DNA of 64,000 nucleotides from Nelumbo lutea (taxonomy: Eukaryota; Streptophyta; Magnoliopsida; Proteales; Nelumbonaceae): the NCBI GenBank assembly GCA_022828595.1, contig JAKGHH010000005.1, positions 27,354,193 through 27,418,192 on the forward strand, written 5' to 3'. Below, piece by piece: positions 31,321 to 42,839 of this stretch; position 1 is the first letter of the stretch; every line of letters begins with the position of its first letter. A program made the position numbers and the translations under genes. Under the pieces are notes generated by a model. It was given only the letters and a program-made list of their open reading frames with translations, made no database searches and was not told the origin of the DNA.

Positions 31321-33380
31321 GTGCACCATGACGAACAAGCTTACAGTGGGGCATTCTGCTCAACAATATGTAAACCATGTATTGAACTTAGTTGCTATTA
31401 CCTTCCGATGCTTATTGCAACTAGCCAGAATCATCCTGCCTCTCCACAGCCCTTGTGCTGAAATGAGGATGATTTCAGCATTGAATGTCTGTTTAGGTTT
31501 AGGGCACTGAATGCATGATTGCTGTGAGAGGAAGAACAAGAAAAGAACCCATTAATTTGATGATTATGGACTCTGCTGGGTTGATATTTGGCCCATATCT
31601 CTTTATTGGAAGCTTTCTTCGTTGTAATTACATTTCTGCTTCATTTGTTTCGGTATTGACCAAGTATATGTTTGGCATCGATGCTGCATAAACGGTGCTG
31701 TATATGTGTGGGTTGGAAGTGCTGTTTTCTGAGAAAAATGTTGCTGTCAGGTAGGATGTTTCTTGGGGCAACAATACCACATTCTGTTTGGTATCAGTGC
31801 TCTATATCTGTTTTCAACACTTGTACTCATTATAGGAAGTCCATGTCACTGCCACATCATCATGTCTTTGTTGGCAACAACGAGCTCCAAATTGAGAAAA
31901 TGTTGAATTTTGTGTTTTTTTAGACCACGCTTTTTTGATTTCCAATGTGTGGTTTGGAGTACTGTTTTTTTCTAAATATGTTACCATTTTCTGAAGTACT
32001 GGTTTTTTTAATGTGGAACTGATGTGTCACTGTTTTCCGGAGCAACGGAATCGATGCCAAACACCACCCAAGTCATCAACCTCTATTAGGTAAAGAATTA
32101 CAGGTCCTATATGCTGCTAATCTTTCGTAATTTATACTTAGATCAAGAAAACGGTCTTACATGGAAACCTTTTTAGCTTAAGTTGATGTGGTTTTCTGAG
32201 GGTAGGGATGACCCCGATATGGGGTTGGATAGAAAACTATGGACTTGTCCTCAGGTTCGAAACAATTCCAACCTGGGGGTGATAACTGTTTAGTAAAGTG
32301 GCGTGTTGCAGTGTTGTCATTGTATTTTGGGTTGATCAATACAAATTTATGAGAAATATACTTTGCCACATCATATATGACTATCATCCCAATTAGAAAA
32401 AATGCATGTCCCAAAAACACCAATTCCACCTTTTAGGCAGACATCGCAAATTGTATTTATCAGCTCTAATATATTGTTTGGTACCATTGGTGTTTCAACC
32501 ATGCTTTAGAAAAAAGTGCTTTTACTTGAAATACCAACATTAAGTTTCGTACTTGAATTGTGAGAAATGTGTTTTTCATCCACGTTAGTCAGATCAATAA
32601 AGGTGCAGACTTTCTAAAGCAGAAAATATTAAATTGAGGGTTTTTTGGAACACTCCCTAGCATAGATTTTCATGCTAAGTGTTTTATGACTTTTAATTAG
32701 GGCTGTCAATGGGTCATCTTTCCCAATTAATAATTGGGTTGGGACCATTTTTCGCGAATGGAATTTTTGTTAGATTAAAATATTTTATTTTTTTAGTTTG
32801 GTTCTCTAATTGTAAGGATAGAAATGTAATTTGAATAATCATTTTTCTCATTTAAACCCTTTTTATTATGCCATATTTAAGGTATTAATTCCATTGACAT
32901 TCATTGAATCCTATTCTTGACTACAAATATTCCTATTTTTTGAATTTGGTCTATCCCTAATGTGAAATCACAAAATATAATTCAAAATTTCAAACTATTA
33001 CATTTAACATCATTCAATTCTCTCTCATTAAGATTTATATTTATCATCAATTAAATATTTCTAAATACCAAGATTACCCTAATGAGAAATGGGACTATTG
33101 CTGTGGAAATACAAGCCAAAGTGGCATGTGCCATTAGTCAGCATGGTCTCAATGGACGGAACTCCGTCACCATAAAATACAAAACACCTAGCCTAACTGA
33201 ACAAGCAACTCTATGGGTGCTGGTGTGCGAAAGCTATTGCTTATTGCTAGCAGCAATAAAATGGTTGCACATTAGCGCCACACTAGCCATTCAACATGTT
33301 GTTTTTTCATCATGTTTTATGTGTAGGAACACATTGTAGTTTGATTCACTGGATCTATCTCTTCCACTGAGTTGTACCAA
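31320..33380. other. non-coding spacer, no gene seen
   Basis: Mixed-composition sequence with a few short open frames and no recognisable domains. A TAGGGCTGTCAATGGGTCA block at 32699 resembles the end of hAT-type MITEs, but no partner end was identified. AT-rich repeat words (CTCTCATTAAG, GAATCC) occur at 32870-33070. Confidence 0.4.
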
Positions 33381-33382
33381 GA

Positions 33383-33860
33383 GTTAGGCTAGGGGTACAA
33401 ATGGATTGAATCATGATCCAATCCTATTTGATCAAATTCGGATCACTCCTGTTTGGATATCAGATCGAATCGGATAATAGGATTAGATTAGAAATTGAAT
33501 CGAATTTGGATCACCCCTTATCCTATCTGATATATATTATATATTTATAAATATATATATATGTATACATATATATATAATGTTATTTATTTTTTTATAA
33601 AAAACATGTATATATATAATGAAAATAATTAAAAAATACTTGTATTTTTTTGTTTTTATTTTCTTTAAATTAGTGTATTTTATTTTCTTTGAATTATTTA
33701 TTAATTTTATATTATATTTTTCTTTTAAATTAGTATATTTGATCGAATCTGATCAGATCCGAAGATCCAACTTACCGATAGGATTCGAATTCAAATCGAG
33801 TCCTATCAAATCAGATCGGATCTTTGGATTGGATCATATCTGACATGAAGGAGAATGGGG
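33383..33860. mobile_element. MITE-like AT-rich element with GATC-rich ends
   Basis: The left end (CTAGGGGTACAAATGGATTG, then ATGATCCAATCCTA) and the right end (GGATCTTTGGATTGGATCATA) are partly inverted repeats rich in GATC/GGATT words. The centre is a TA-rich core (33530-33730). The CTAGGGGT start is typical of hAT-type MITEs. No target duplication was established. Confidence 0.4.
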
Positions 33861-33998
33861 CATGAGATGAGATAATTTTGACATCATTATGGGATCAGAT
33901 CCCTTGGACACTCTTCGCCATACTCCTTACTAGTAGGTGTTTGACATCATTACCATTTATCCCAAAAGTGGCACCATATCAGCATCGCATTTCAAATC

Positions 33999-34615
33999 TG
34001 TTGATGCTCGACTTGGCGGAGGGCAACAAAGTAATTTCACTCCCAAGCTTCAAGAGAAAGCCGAAGGCTTTGAGGGGCCCCAGGGAGTTTAGTGGAGGTT
34101 GAGGACTAGAGGCCAAACCGCATCACTCCTTGGGGTATTGTAGAAGTCGAGGGTTGGTACCGAGAAGAGTGTCCAAGGGAGGACGAGGTGTGGTTCCTAC
34201 AATGATGAACCTATAAGGGAGAAGGTGTCAGAGGCCTCAGGTGGTGACCCGAGGTGAGGACTCTGACGATTAAGTTAGTATGTATAAGAGGTAAGCGACG
34301 AGTCTAGAGCCGAGGGGTCCAGACGAGGTCTTAGATAGCACTAGAGATCACAAGGCTTTCTACTTAATCCTCTCTACCTTGTGGGGGATGCCTTGCATTT
34401 ATATCCAGAGCTAGGGGGTAGTTGGCTCGGATGGTCCAAATGCGAGCCGTACAAGGGCCTGGCGAGATGTTTTGCCAATGCCACCTGGCGCCCTGTGACT
34501 GGGTCCACCTGATCCGCATCAGGTAACCCTAAGCACCCTCATGGTAAGCCTGTGCAGGCGTCTTCCATTCGACATGCGTTAACCTTGTACAGGCCAGATG
34601 AGTGTGTCTACATCA
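33999..34615 (-). repeat. element B left LTR (3' LTR)
   Basis: It aligns over its full length with 44445-45050. It contains the minus-strand TATA (complement of GCATTTATAT at about 34396) and shared blocks such as GAGAAGAGTGTCCAAGGGAG and CTGGCGAGATGTT. Confidence 0.95.
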
Positions 34616-34640
34616 CTTTCCCCCCACTCCCGAGGCCAAG
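34616..34640 (-). other. element B polypurine tract
   Basis: The minus strand reads GGGAGTGGGGGGAAAG directly next to the 3' LTR, matching the position and wording of the element A tract. Confidence 0.8.
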
Positions 34641-35109
34641 TTGGGGATTTGAAAGGGGCCTCAGCTTTGGCCGAAGGGAGTGTCGATATTGGTAGGTGCC
34701 ATTGGGCTTGTTAGGCGGAGTGTACCCTGTAGTGGTGTCGCCTTCGTCTCGTTTCTACTTTGATACGATTATAATTCATGGAAGAGTGGTGAGGATGCAG
34801 ATACTTTGGCTTCAGCTAGGGAGTTCGAGGTGGAGGGGCCTGACTAAGCCAAGACTGTGCCTTATGCTTATGCGGTGCCGGTCTGGGGGTCGTGCATGGT
34901 ATGGGGTTCACTAGCTGGTGCACCGGGGTCGTGCCGATATGGTTTGGCGCAAACAAAACCCTCCAAGGGGGGACGGGTGCTCTAGGCGGACCAGTGGGTT
35001 GTAGTGAGCGGGCTAGTCGGTTTGCTCAGTGTTGTTTCATCTTTCCGAAGTTAAGTGTCGGTTCACTAGGCGTTGTTTCACTTCCTTGAGGCTAGGCACG
35101 TGCTAGTTT

Positions 35110-35250
35110 CCTAGGTGTCATTTTGCCTCCGCGAGGCTAGGCACGCGCTGGTGTACCAAGTGTCTTTTTGCCTCCTTAAGGCTAGGCACGTGCTGGTTTA
35201 CCAGGCGTTGTTTCGCCTCCCCGAGGCTCGAGCGCCGAGTGTCGCACCGC
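35110..35250. repeat. tandem repeat upstream of the antisense promoter
   Basis: Four to five diverged units of about 55 bp span about 35030-35250. Each has TTTCGCCTCC-like plus GAGGCTAGGCACGTGCTGG(T) and ACCAGGTGT. They precede the antisense TATA box. Each unit contains CACGTGC or CACGCGC, a G-box-like word. Confidence 0.75.
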
Positions 35251-35278
35251 TGGTGGTTAGCGAAAGTGAGGGCCTCAT

Positions 35279-35330
35279 GACCGTTGGTTCTGGTAGGATT
35301 TGAGTCATTCATTTTCCTATAAATAGGGGC
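35279..35330 (+). promoter_or_regulatory. TATA promoter of antisense gene, element B
   Basis: TATAAATA at 35318-35325 is preceded by GACCGTTGGT. The antisense ATG is 149 bp downstream at 35467. The same two words occur in the same order at the same place in element A. Confidence 0.6.
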
Positions 35331-36401
35331 CTTAGTGGCGAATTTTCTTCATCATTTGTCTTTAGGCGCCCTTGCTGTTGAGTGAACTTTGCTCCCAAAC
35401 CTTCAATCCTTCAACACACCTCATCTCCACTTTCTTCACCCTCGTCTCTTAGGTGACTATCGAACCATGTCTTTCTCAAACTCTGGCCCTAAGTGCTATG
35501 AACTTCTGAATGGTTCGGAAGGGAGCTCTCTTCGAACTCCTTCCCCCCTTTCTCCTCTAGGTCCTTTGGTAGTCATCCCCCTTCAGCAAGAGGTGAGGGT
35601 GTTGAGGGAAAGGGTAGCCTCTGGGGGTGCTAAAGGCAGCCGCCGAGGCGATGACCCTCCTTGTGAGAGCGCCACATCTGTAATGCCAAGGGGGAGCAAA
35701 TCCCACAGCCCGTCCTGGGGCGATGGCTGAGAGCGCTGCCAAAAGGGTGGTGAAGGATGATGTTCCATATTCGGAGTTCAAGAGTACTCTGGATGTGGAT
35801 CAAGTGCAAGCCCTAGCTAGGAGGTTTTACATACCTCGGTCTTACCAGCTTGGGGTTCTTGACTTTGCGACCAGCCGTGAACCCCCGATGAGGGGGAAAT
35901 TTGTATATACCAACACTTTCTAGAATTCGGCCTTAGGTTCCCACTTCACCCTTTGATCTCTGAGTTGTTGGAGTAGTACGACGTCACGATTAGTCAGCTC
36001 ATCCCCAATTTCGTTAAGACCCCCGTAGCCATGCTAGTGGGCTCTGCTTCGGGATGTAGAGTTGACCCCGAAGATGATTTGCACCATGTTTGTGCTGAGG
36101 AAGCACACTTTTGAGGCCAGCATGTACTACTTGCAGCAACGGAGGGGGAGGCAGGTCGATAACCCCTTGTCCGTCCACAACTGGAAGGGCAAATTTTTCT
36201 TCATCTCCTACCCCAAAGGTTGGTCATTCAGGTCAAAGTGGGGAATGGCTTGCACGATGGTTGAAAAGTGTCCCCCTCCGCTTCGGGACGAGGAGGCCAT
36301 TGTCGTAGTGCACCTGACCGTGCTAGGAATGGTCAAGGCCAAGCCCTTGGTGGAGGAGGAGTTCCCTTTGGTATTTGCAAGGCTCAGCCCTACCCCCCTT
36401 G

Positions 36402-36483
36402 GTATGAGAAATTCCTTTGTTTTTTTTTACACGTTCCCCCCATCCTTGTCTGGTATACTAATTTGTATTCTTTTCCTTTGCAG
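36402..36483 (+). other. predicted intron 1, element B antisense gene
   Basis: Donor CTTG|GTATGA; acceptor CTTTGCAG|AGATTC after a T-rich tract with eight consecutive Ts. Length 82 bp, in the usual short-intron range for plants. Confidence 0.6.
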
Positions 36484-37084
36484 AGATTCTGATGGATGCG
36501 AAGAAGCTGCTACTTAAAAGTGCTTGTGCCAAACAGAGGGCCTAGATAGAGAAGAAGGCGAGCGGGCAAACGCCGAGAACGAGCTTGCAAAGGGCGACCA
36601 AGAACCAGTTCCCCCCAAGACCCAACAATAGGTCCCCGCCAAGGGGGCAGCTCAACATGTCCCCGCTAAGGGGAAGAAGCTGGCCGAGGGGGCCCCGAAA
36701 CTGGCCGAGACATCAAAGAAGCCCACGGAGGGGGCCGAGGCATTCAAGAAGAGGGCTGCCAAGGGAGCTTTAAAGGAGCAGCCGCCGAAGAAGGTGGCTC
36801 AAGCCGAGCATCCAACCGGGGATGTCGCGACAAAGCCTCCCCCCAAGGGGCATCCCACGGGGCCCTCATCCACCCCCTCATCTGCTCAGCAGCTAGCTGA
36901 AGGTGCCGAGGGGTCTACCGAGATCTTCCACCCCCGGTGGTCAATTCGCGAGGGGGCATCAATAACTAAGGAGTGAGTCAGCTAGGCCCTAGTGAGTTGG
37001 GCGATCGTCTCGAGGGATTGCTTCCGTATGATGCACAGTGAGTCGAGGGCCGTGTACGACAAGGGGTTGTATCACCTAGCCGAG

Positions 37085-37157
37085 GTAACTTTCTTTCTCA
37101 TACTTCGTCTTGTGGTCATTTCTTTGTTGAAATCTTTACGGATAATTCCTGTTGCAG
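37085..37157 (+). other. predicted intron 2, element B antisense gene
   Basis: Donor GCCGAG|GTAACT; acceptor CTGTTGCAG|GCTTC, with a pyrimidine-rich interior. Length 73 bp. It precedes the coiled-coil exon, as the 79-bp intron does in element A, so the position is probably homologous. Confidence 0.65.
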
Positions 37158-38059
37158 GCTTCTCTTCACTTCTTTGGTCTGGGAGACTAAATGAGTTTGA
37201 CCTTGTCGCGCTTGGAGAAGCTAAAGAGGGAGAAGGGGAGGCTCCAGGCCATTGTCGCCGCCGCCAAGGACAAGCGGGAGACCTTCAAGAAGGCTCACAA
37301 GGATGAGTAAATGTTGCGAACGAAGATGGAGGCCAACCTGAAGGAGACGCGGGCCCTCCTCGTTAAAGAGTAGGAGGAGAGGGTTCGCCTTGAGAGCATT
37401 ATCACGGAGGCGGGGCGGCGGGCGGACCAAGCCGAGGCATAGGCTATCGAGGCCGAGAGGAAGGCAACTAAGGCGGAAAAGAAGGCAGTTGAGGCAGAGA
37501 AGAAGGCTACAGAGGCAGAGAAGCAAGCATCCAAAGCAGCAGCCGAAGCAATAGAGGCTTTTAAAATGTCCGTCGAGTACCAGCGAGCTCTTGCGGAGTA
37601 TGCATCCACATCCTACCTGGATGGAATTGAGGACACGAAAAAGGCCCTCCTGCAAGTGATGCTCAATTTTGACGCCGAGGGGCTGCAGGCCATTCTAACT
37701 CCCCTCACGAGAGTCAGGCTGCCGAAGGTGCTAGCTCCTCCCCCAATTGGCGGCGAGAACTGATGTGGCTCTTCCTACGTTTATTCTTCTTCTTTTCTTC
37801 TCCCTCTTTTTTTTTGTGATTGTAAATATGTTCGGCCTAAGAGGCTGTAAAACTTTTTTGTAAAGGCTCAATACTTGAAGTGAATGAAAAAATCTTGCAT
37901 TCTTTTTGTACATTGTGCTCCTTTTGTTTTGTGCATTGTGTTCTCCCTTTCTTTCTTCTTTCTTTACTTCTTCTTTCTTTTCTCTTTGCTGAGGGGTCCC
38001 TGCCCCTTCCAATGATGAGACCACAGGGCACACACAAAAAGTAGCTTGTACTGGCACGT

Positions 38060-38340
38060 TATATGCATGCCTTAGGTTGTTAGGAGGGAGAGGCCGAGGT
38101 AGAGCTACACGACCGAAGTGCGCTCACCTGGCCTAATTCCTTCTAAGTGTTCACTTAGGCAAGGTAGAGGTGGCCTACTAAAATATGGGGGAGAGGCCGA
38201 GGTAGAGTTGAAGCTTGCCTGGCTCCCTTCCTCCCGAGGTTGCTTAGGCAAAGTTGAGATGGCTTGCCGAACTGTGGGGGAGGGGCCGAGGTAGAGCCGA
38301 AGCTCGCCTGGCTCCTCTCCGAGTGGTTACTTCGACGAAG
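38060..38340. repeat. element B 3' tandem repeat zone
   Basis: Three diverged units, about 90-105 bp apart, share GGGAGAGGCCGAGGTAGAG and AGCTCGCCTGGCTCC (about 38083, 38190, 38278). The zone lies between the convergent ends of the antisense and pol units, as in element A, though the repeat sequence differs. Confidence 0.75.
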
Positions 38341-38700
38341 CTGAGGTGATGCTCTGAGGAGGTCAGGGTCTTGGGCCGAGGTGAACCACCGAGTTAGTTG
38401 GGGTTGTTGCCTTTAGTTGATCTTGCTAAGTGTATAAGACCAAGAGGCCATCAGCCGTCAAAGTGGGTAGCGAGGCTTTGCCCGTCCTGGGGTAATTTGG
38501 CGTGGTGTTAGGGTGTTCGTTATTAGTAATATGCCCTGGCAATAGTCTGGCATGAGAGCATGGTCCTCGGGAGAGGCTATGTGCCTCAGCCAGTTGCGAA
38601 GCTGAGGGGTCTTAGAGACTTAGTGAGAACACATGTGTTAAGCTTTGAGCCGAAGAGGAACTTTGCTTCATTCATTCATTACTTCATAAAAAAATTACAC

Positions 38701-39600
38701 TCATTTGTAGTACATCCGGAGGTTCTCCAAGTTCCACGTCCAAGGGATGAGTCTTCCATCTAAATGATCCAAATGAAAGGTGCTAGGGCCGATGACTTGC
38801 TTGATCCTGTAGGGGCCTTCCCAGTTGAGGCCCAACTTTCCTACTCCAAGTTTGGGGACCATCACTTTCTTGAGGATGAGGTCCCCCTCTCGGTAGTGTC
38901 TCTCTTTCACTTTTGAGTTGTAGTAGCGGGCCACTCTTTGCTGGTAGGCAGACACCCTGATCTATGCCTGCTCTCGGGCTTCTTCCAGCAGATCCAGGTT
39001 TGCTCTAATTGCTTCGTTGTTCTTGGATTCGCTATATGCTTCAGTTCGGAGCACCGGCTTGTCGATCTCTGTTGGGATAACTACTTCTGTATCACAGGTC
39101 AGGCCGAACGGGGTCTCTCTCATGGCTGTTCGAGGTGTGGTTTGGTATGCCTAGAGGACACTGTTTAGCTCACCATCCCTTATGCCTTTGGCTTAGTCTA
39201 GTATGGTCTTCAGTCTATCCAAGATTGTCTTGTTGGTGACCTCAGCTAAACCATTCATTTGGGGGTAGCCCACCAAGGTGTATTGCTGCTTGATGCCGAG
39301 GGAGACACACCACTCTCGGAACTTGGCATCGTCGAATTGCTTCCCGTTGTCGGTGACTAGCATGTGGGGGAGGCCAAATTGGCAGATGATGTTTTTCCAA
39401 AAGAAGCTCTGAATTGCTCGAGTTGTGATCGTAGCTAAGGGTTCGGCCTCTACCCACTTGGTGAAGTAGTCCATAGCGATGATGAGGTATTTCCTGCCCC
39501 CCATTGCTTGAGGAAAGGGGCCGAGGAGGTTCATCCCCCATTTTGTAATGAGCCAGGGACTGCTAAGAGCCAAGAGGGTGGTGGTTGGATGATGGCACAA
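38701..39600 (-). pseudogene. element B integrase core and GPY/F C-terminus
   Basis: The frame 39600-39193 holds the catalytic core: WGMNLLGPFPQAMGGRKYLI, DYFTKWVEAEPLATI, VTDNGKQFDDAKF and YPQMNGLAEVTNKTILDRLK. The D-D-E acids appear to be in place (DYFTK D, TDNG D, AEVTN E). The frame 38955-38701 holds the C-terminal GPY/F module: LNWEGPYRIKQVIG and LIPWTWNLENLRMYYK. A break separates the two, so it is not functional. The role in the family is insertion of cDNA into chromosomes. The corresponding glutamate is a lysine in element A. Confidence 0.88.
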
Positions 39601-40087
39601 GTTGACATGTCTCTGGCATTGGTCACATTTCCGTACCAGCTCAGCTGCATCCTTGTGAAGGGTCGGCCAAAAGTACCCCTGTCTTAGTGTTTTTTGGGCT
39701 ACGGCTCAGCCACCGAGGTGATTATCGCAGATGCTTTCATGATTTTCTCATAGCACATACTCGCCCTCCTCCTGACGAAGGCAATTGGAGGTAAGGCAAG
39801 GTGAAGGATCTTTTGTACAATTTTCCCTCTAGTAGGGTATGGCACAAGTTGACATGTCTCTGGCATTGGTCACATTTCCGTACCAGCTCAGTTGCATCCT
39901 TGTGAAGGGTCGGCCAAAAGTACCCCTGTCTTAGTGTTTTTTGGGCTACGGCTCAGCCACCGAGGTGATTATCGCAGATGCTTTCATGATTTTCTCATAG
40001 CACATACTCGCCCTCCTCCTGACGAAGGCAATTGGAGGTAAGGCAAGGTGAAGGATCTTTTGTACAATTTTCCCTCTAGTAGGGTGT
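39594..40087. repeat. tandem duplication, 247-bp unit x2, in integrase N-terminus
   Basis: GGCACAAGTTGACATGTCTC at 39594 recurs at 39841, and the two 247-bp units differ at very few positions (for example CAGCTGCATCC versus CAGTTGCATCC). It covers the integrase zinc-finger region read on the minus strand. Near-identity dates it later than the general decay of the element. Confidence 0.95.
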
Positions 40088-40099
40088 AGTGGGTTGCAT

Positions 40100-40740
40100 G
40101 ACGTCGGAGTTGCCTTGCTTCCTTCCTGTCATCAGGCGACCGCTCTGTCAATAGGAAATCGATGATAGGGTCCACCCTTGACAACTCGGCCTTTACTGGG
40201 AGCACTTGGGCCTCTTCTATAGAGGGCCAAGGTAGCCTTTCCATGTGAACAATGCGGCCAAGGGCTGCGCCCAAGGTGCTTGCGTTCTCAACTCGCAGAA
40301 CTTGCTGCAGGGAGAAGCGTTGGAAGTGACAGACTAGCTCTTGAATTTTGGCAAAGTACTTGGACATGCTTTGCTCTCTGGCCTCATACTCACCATTGAC
40401 TTGGTTCACCACCAGTTGTGAGTCACTGAAGGCTTCGACGTATAGGGAGTCGAGCTCTCTAGCAAGCTATATTCCAGCAAATAGGGCCCCATACTCGGCT
40501 TCATTGTTGGATGTTGGGAAGTCGAACCTTAGCATGTATTCTATGATTGCATTGTCTGGGGTGAGGAGGATGAGGTCTGCTCTGCTTCCCTTGGTGTTGG
40601 ATGAACCATCAAAAAAGAGTTTCCATGTGGGGAGAGCCTCCTCGGTTGGGCGATTCCCTTCAATGCCGTTTGGGGCTTGGCTAAAGGTACATTTTGCTAC
40701 AAAGTATACTAGGGCTTGTGCTTTGATGGCGGGCCTCGTC
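40100..40740 (-). pseudogene. element B second RNase H (aRH-type)
   Basis: Minus-strand translation shows WKLFFDGSSNTKGSRADLIL (about 40640-40580), SNNEAEYGALFAGIQLA (about 40510), then VNQVNGEYEAREQSMSKYF and LRVENASTLGAALGRI in the 40412-39984 frame. These are the D-E-D motifs of the additional RNase H that Tat elements carry between the ordinary RNase H and integrase. Frame breaks separate the parts. Confidence 0.8.
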
Positions 40741-40744
40741 TTGT

Positions 40745-41145
40745 TCTAGATGTCAAACTCAGAGAGCTCATGGCCCATTTGGTCAGGCATCCTGAGGTTT
40801 CGGGCTTGATGAGGACAGTTTTGAGAGGCTGGTTTGTCAGGACCACTACGGTGTGAGCTTGGAAATATGACATGAGCTTCCTAGCCAAGACTACAACGGC
40901 AAAGGCTAATTTCTTTATCTCGAGTTACCTGGTTTCAGCGTCGTAGAGGACCTTTCTGATGTAGTAAATCGGCTTCTGTGTGTCGTCTTCCTTTATCAAA
41001 ACTGAGCTGACTACCTCATCCCCGGCCAAGAGATATAGGTACAAAGTTTCTCCTACGACTGGCCGGGCGAGGAGGGGAGGTGAGGGGAGGTAGGTCTTGA
41101 GCTCATCAAAGGCGCGTTGGCATTCTTTCGTTCATTGAAAAATTT
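40745..41145 (-). pseudogene. element B first RNase H (RT-connected)
   Basis: Broken minus-strand frames give LYLYLLAGDEVVSSVLIKED, then QKPIYYIRKVLYDAETR followed by a stop (near 40927), then VVVLTNQPLKTVL. This order fits the RNase H domain joined to RT in Ty3/gypsy pol. Catalytic residues are poorly preserved. Confidence 0.7.
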
Positions 41146-41221
41146 TCAACTTCTTGATGGTGCGGAAGAAGGACAGATAGTGGTCGACAGACTTCAACAT
41201 GAAGCGATTGAGAGCTACTAT

Positions 41222-42000
41222 TCAGCCAATGAGTCTCTGAGTCTCCTTAACCGACTGAGGGGGTGCCATGTCTAGTATGGCATGTATCTTCTTGAGGTTG
41301 GCCTCGATGCCTCTTTGAGTGACGACAAAGCCCAAAAACTTGCCCGAGGTGATGCCGAAGGCACATTTATTGGGGTTGAGATTCATGTTGAACCTTCGCA
41401 AGGTGTCAAAAGTCTCAACTAGGTTCGAGGTGTGCGCCTCGGCCTTCAGGCTCTTTACTTCCATATCATCCACATAGGCTTCGATGTTCCTCACACCTTG
41501 TTGACAAGGCGCTGGTAGGTGGTCCATGCGTTCTTGAGGCTGAAGAGCATCACTTTGTAGCGGTAAGTGCCATGCTCGGTGATGAACAAGGTCTTCTCCT
41601 CGTCGTCTAGGTAAATTTTTATTTGGTTGTATCCGAAGAAGACATCCACAAAACTAAGTAGTTCGTACCCTGCAGTGGTGTCGATGAGGTGGTCTATCCT
41701 CGGCAAAGGAAAATTGTCTTTGGGGAAGGCTCAGTTAAGGTTTGTGAAGTTAATATAGATCCATCATTTCCCATTAACCTTCTTTACCAAAACCACATTA
41801 GACAACCAGTTAGGGTAGTGTACCTCTCGGATGAAGCCAGTGTCGAGTAGCTTACCAACTTCCTCTCTTATGGCCTTCCAATGCTCTGGTGCAAAGTTCC
41901 TCTTCTTTCGCTGAACTAGACTAGAGCTTAGGTCCATGCTCAGCCTGTGAGTGATGATCAAAGGGTCAATTCTAGGTTTGTCAGTGGTGGATAGGCTCTG
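41222..42000 (-). pseudogene. element B reverse transcriptase
   Basis: The first part is in the 42165-41764 frame (FAPEHWKAIREEVGKLLDTG, NWLSNVVLVKKVNGK). The middle is in the 41706-41491 frame (LLSFVDVFFGYNQIKIYLDD, where the family usually has DAYSGYNQI). The YVDD active site is at EAYVDDMEVKS in the 41527-41222 frame, followed by KCAFGITSGKFLGFVV. At least two frame changes separate the parts, so no active enzyme is made. Confidence 0.9.
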
Positions 42001-42152
42001 TGGGGGGAGGTTGGACCCGACGCAAACTGTCTTTTCAGGCTCGGCCTCATCTAAGGGAGCCAAGATGAGGTCCTCGGTTGGTTGGTCTCGACTCGCTAGT
42101 TCCTCCTTGGGGTCAAAGCCCTTTAGTGGCAGTGCTTCCTTGTTCTTTCCCT

Positions 42153-42569
42153 TCAGCATTGCCACATAGCACTGTGGGGTTGCTTGCTGGTCCCTTTAAC
42201 AACTCCAATGCTGTGCTTGGTGGGGAACTTGAGGAAGAGGTGATATGAGGTGATGGTTGCCCTTAGTGCATAAAGGGTCGGTCTCCCCATGATAGCATTG
42301 TAGGGCGAGCCAATCCTCACTACCAGGAACTCATTCATCCTCATCACTTGTCAAAGCTCGGTCCCGACCATGATCGATAAGGTAATTTTTCCCTCCGGTC
42401 TGACCATGTTATCGGAGAAGCCCACCAATGGGACGTCAGCTAACTGGAGGCACTCAAGTGTAATCTTCATCTTTTGAAAGGCTTCATAGAAGAGGATGTC
42501 AGCTGAGGAGCCCATATCGACGAGGATCCTCTTGACTACGAAGTTTGCAATGACGGCAGAGATCACCAA
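42153..42569 (-). pseudogene. element B aspartic protease
   Basis: The retropepsin motif reads [17 protein letters not shown]; families usually have DTGSS or DGGSS, so the catalytic D is kept and the next residue changed. The second half includes YNAIMGRPTLYALRA, which matches the protease C-terminal GRP motif. A frame break at about 42350 divides it. It would cleave the Gag-Pol polyprotein in an active relative. Confidence 0.85.
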
Positions 42570-42839
42570 GGCATCATTATGGGGGACTATGACCCCCCCC
42601 CTTCAAGTCCTTGTCCGTAAAGGAGAGGGTTTCCTGCTACTTGGGCTTTTGGGGGGCAGGCCCGTGGATGCTTAGCTACTTGGTGTAGGCCTTGCGGGCC
42701 GAGGCCGAAGCTCCACCCAAAGTTGTACCCCCAGCGATGACGTCAATGACACTAGCTATCTGTTAGTGTTGTTGTTGTGGTTGTTGCTGGAAGAACGAGG
42801 CACCGACCTCTCCCCCTACGAACTACTTGAGTTGCCCGC

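Larger units (their letters stand above)
35467..37763 (+). pseudogene. element B antisense gene (Tat aORF), decayed
   Basis: It runs opposite to the polyprotein. It starts MSFSNSGPKCYELLNGSE at 35467 (element A starts MSSGDSP). After a frame change at about 35710, the frame MAESAAKRVVKDDVPYSEF leads to ALARRFYIPRSYQLGV and then FVYTNTF. A further frame change gives LRFPLHPLISELLE (about 35935), matching element A LRLPLHPLIPEVL. Next comes a frame with YYLQQRRGRQ and WKGKFFFISYPKGWSFRSKW. Two candidate introns follow (36402-36483 and 37085-37157). The last part is a Lys/Ala/Glu coiled coil (KAEKKAVEAEKKATEAEKQ) ending in LPKVLAPPPIGGEN at 37763. In-frame stops in the coiled coil show decay. 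Function is unknown. Confidence 0.7.

Noticed and set aside
33082..33339. 85-residue frame with a weak RNase H-like look
   Set aside because: Only loose similarity (CESYCLLLAAIKW); no catalytic residues or ordered motifs.
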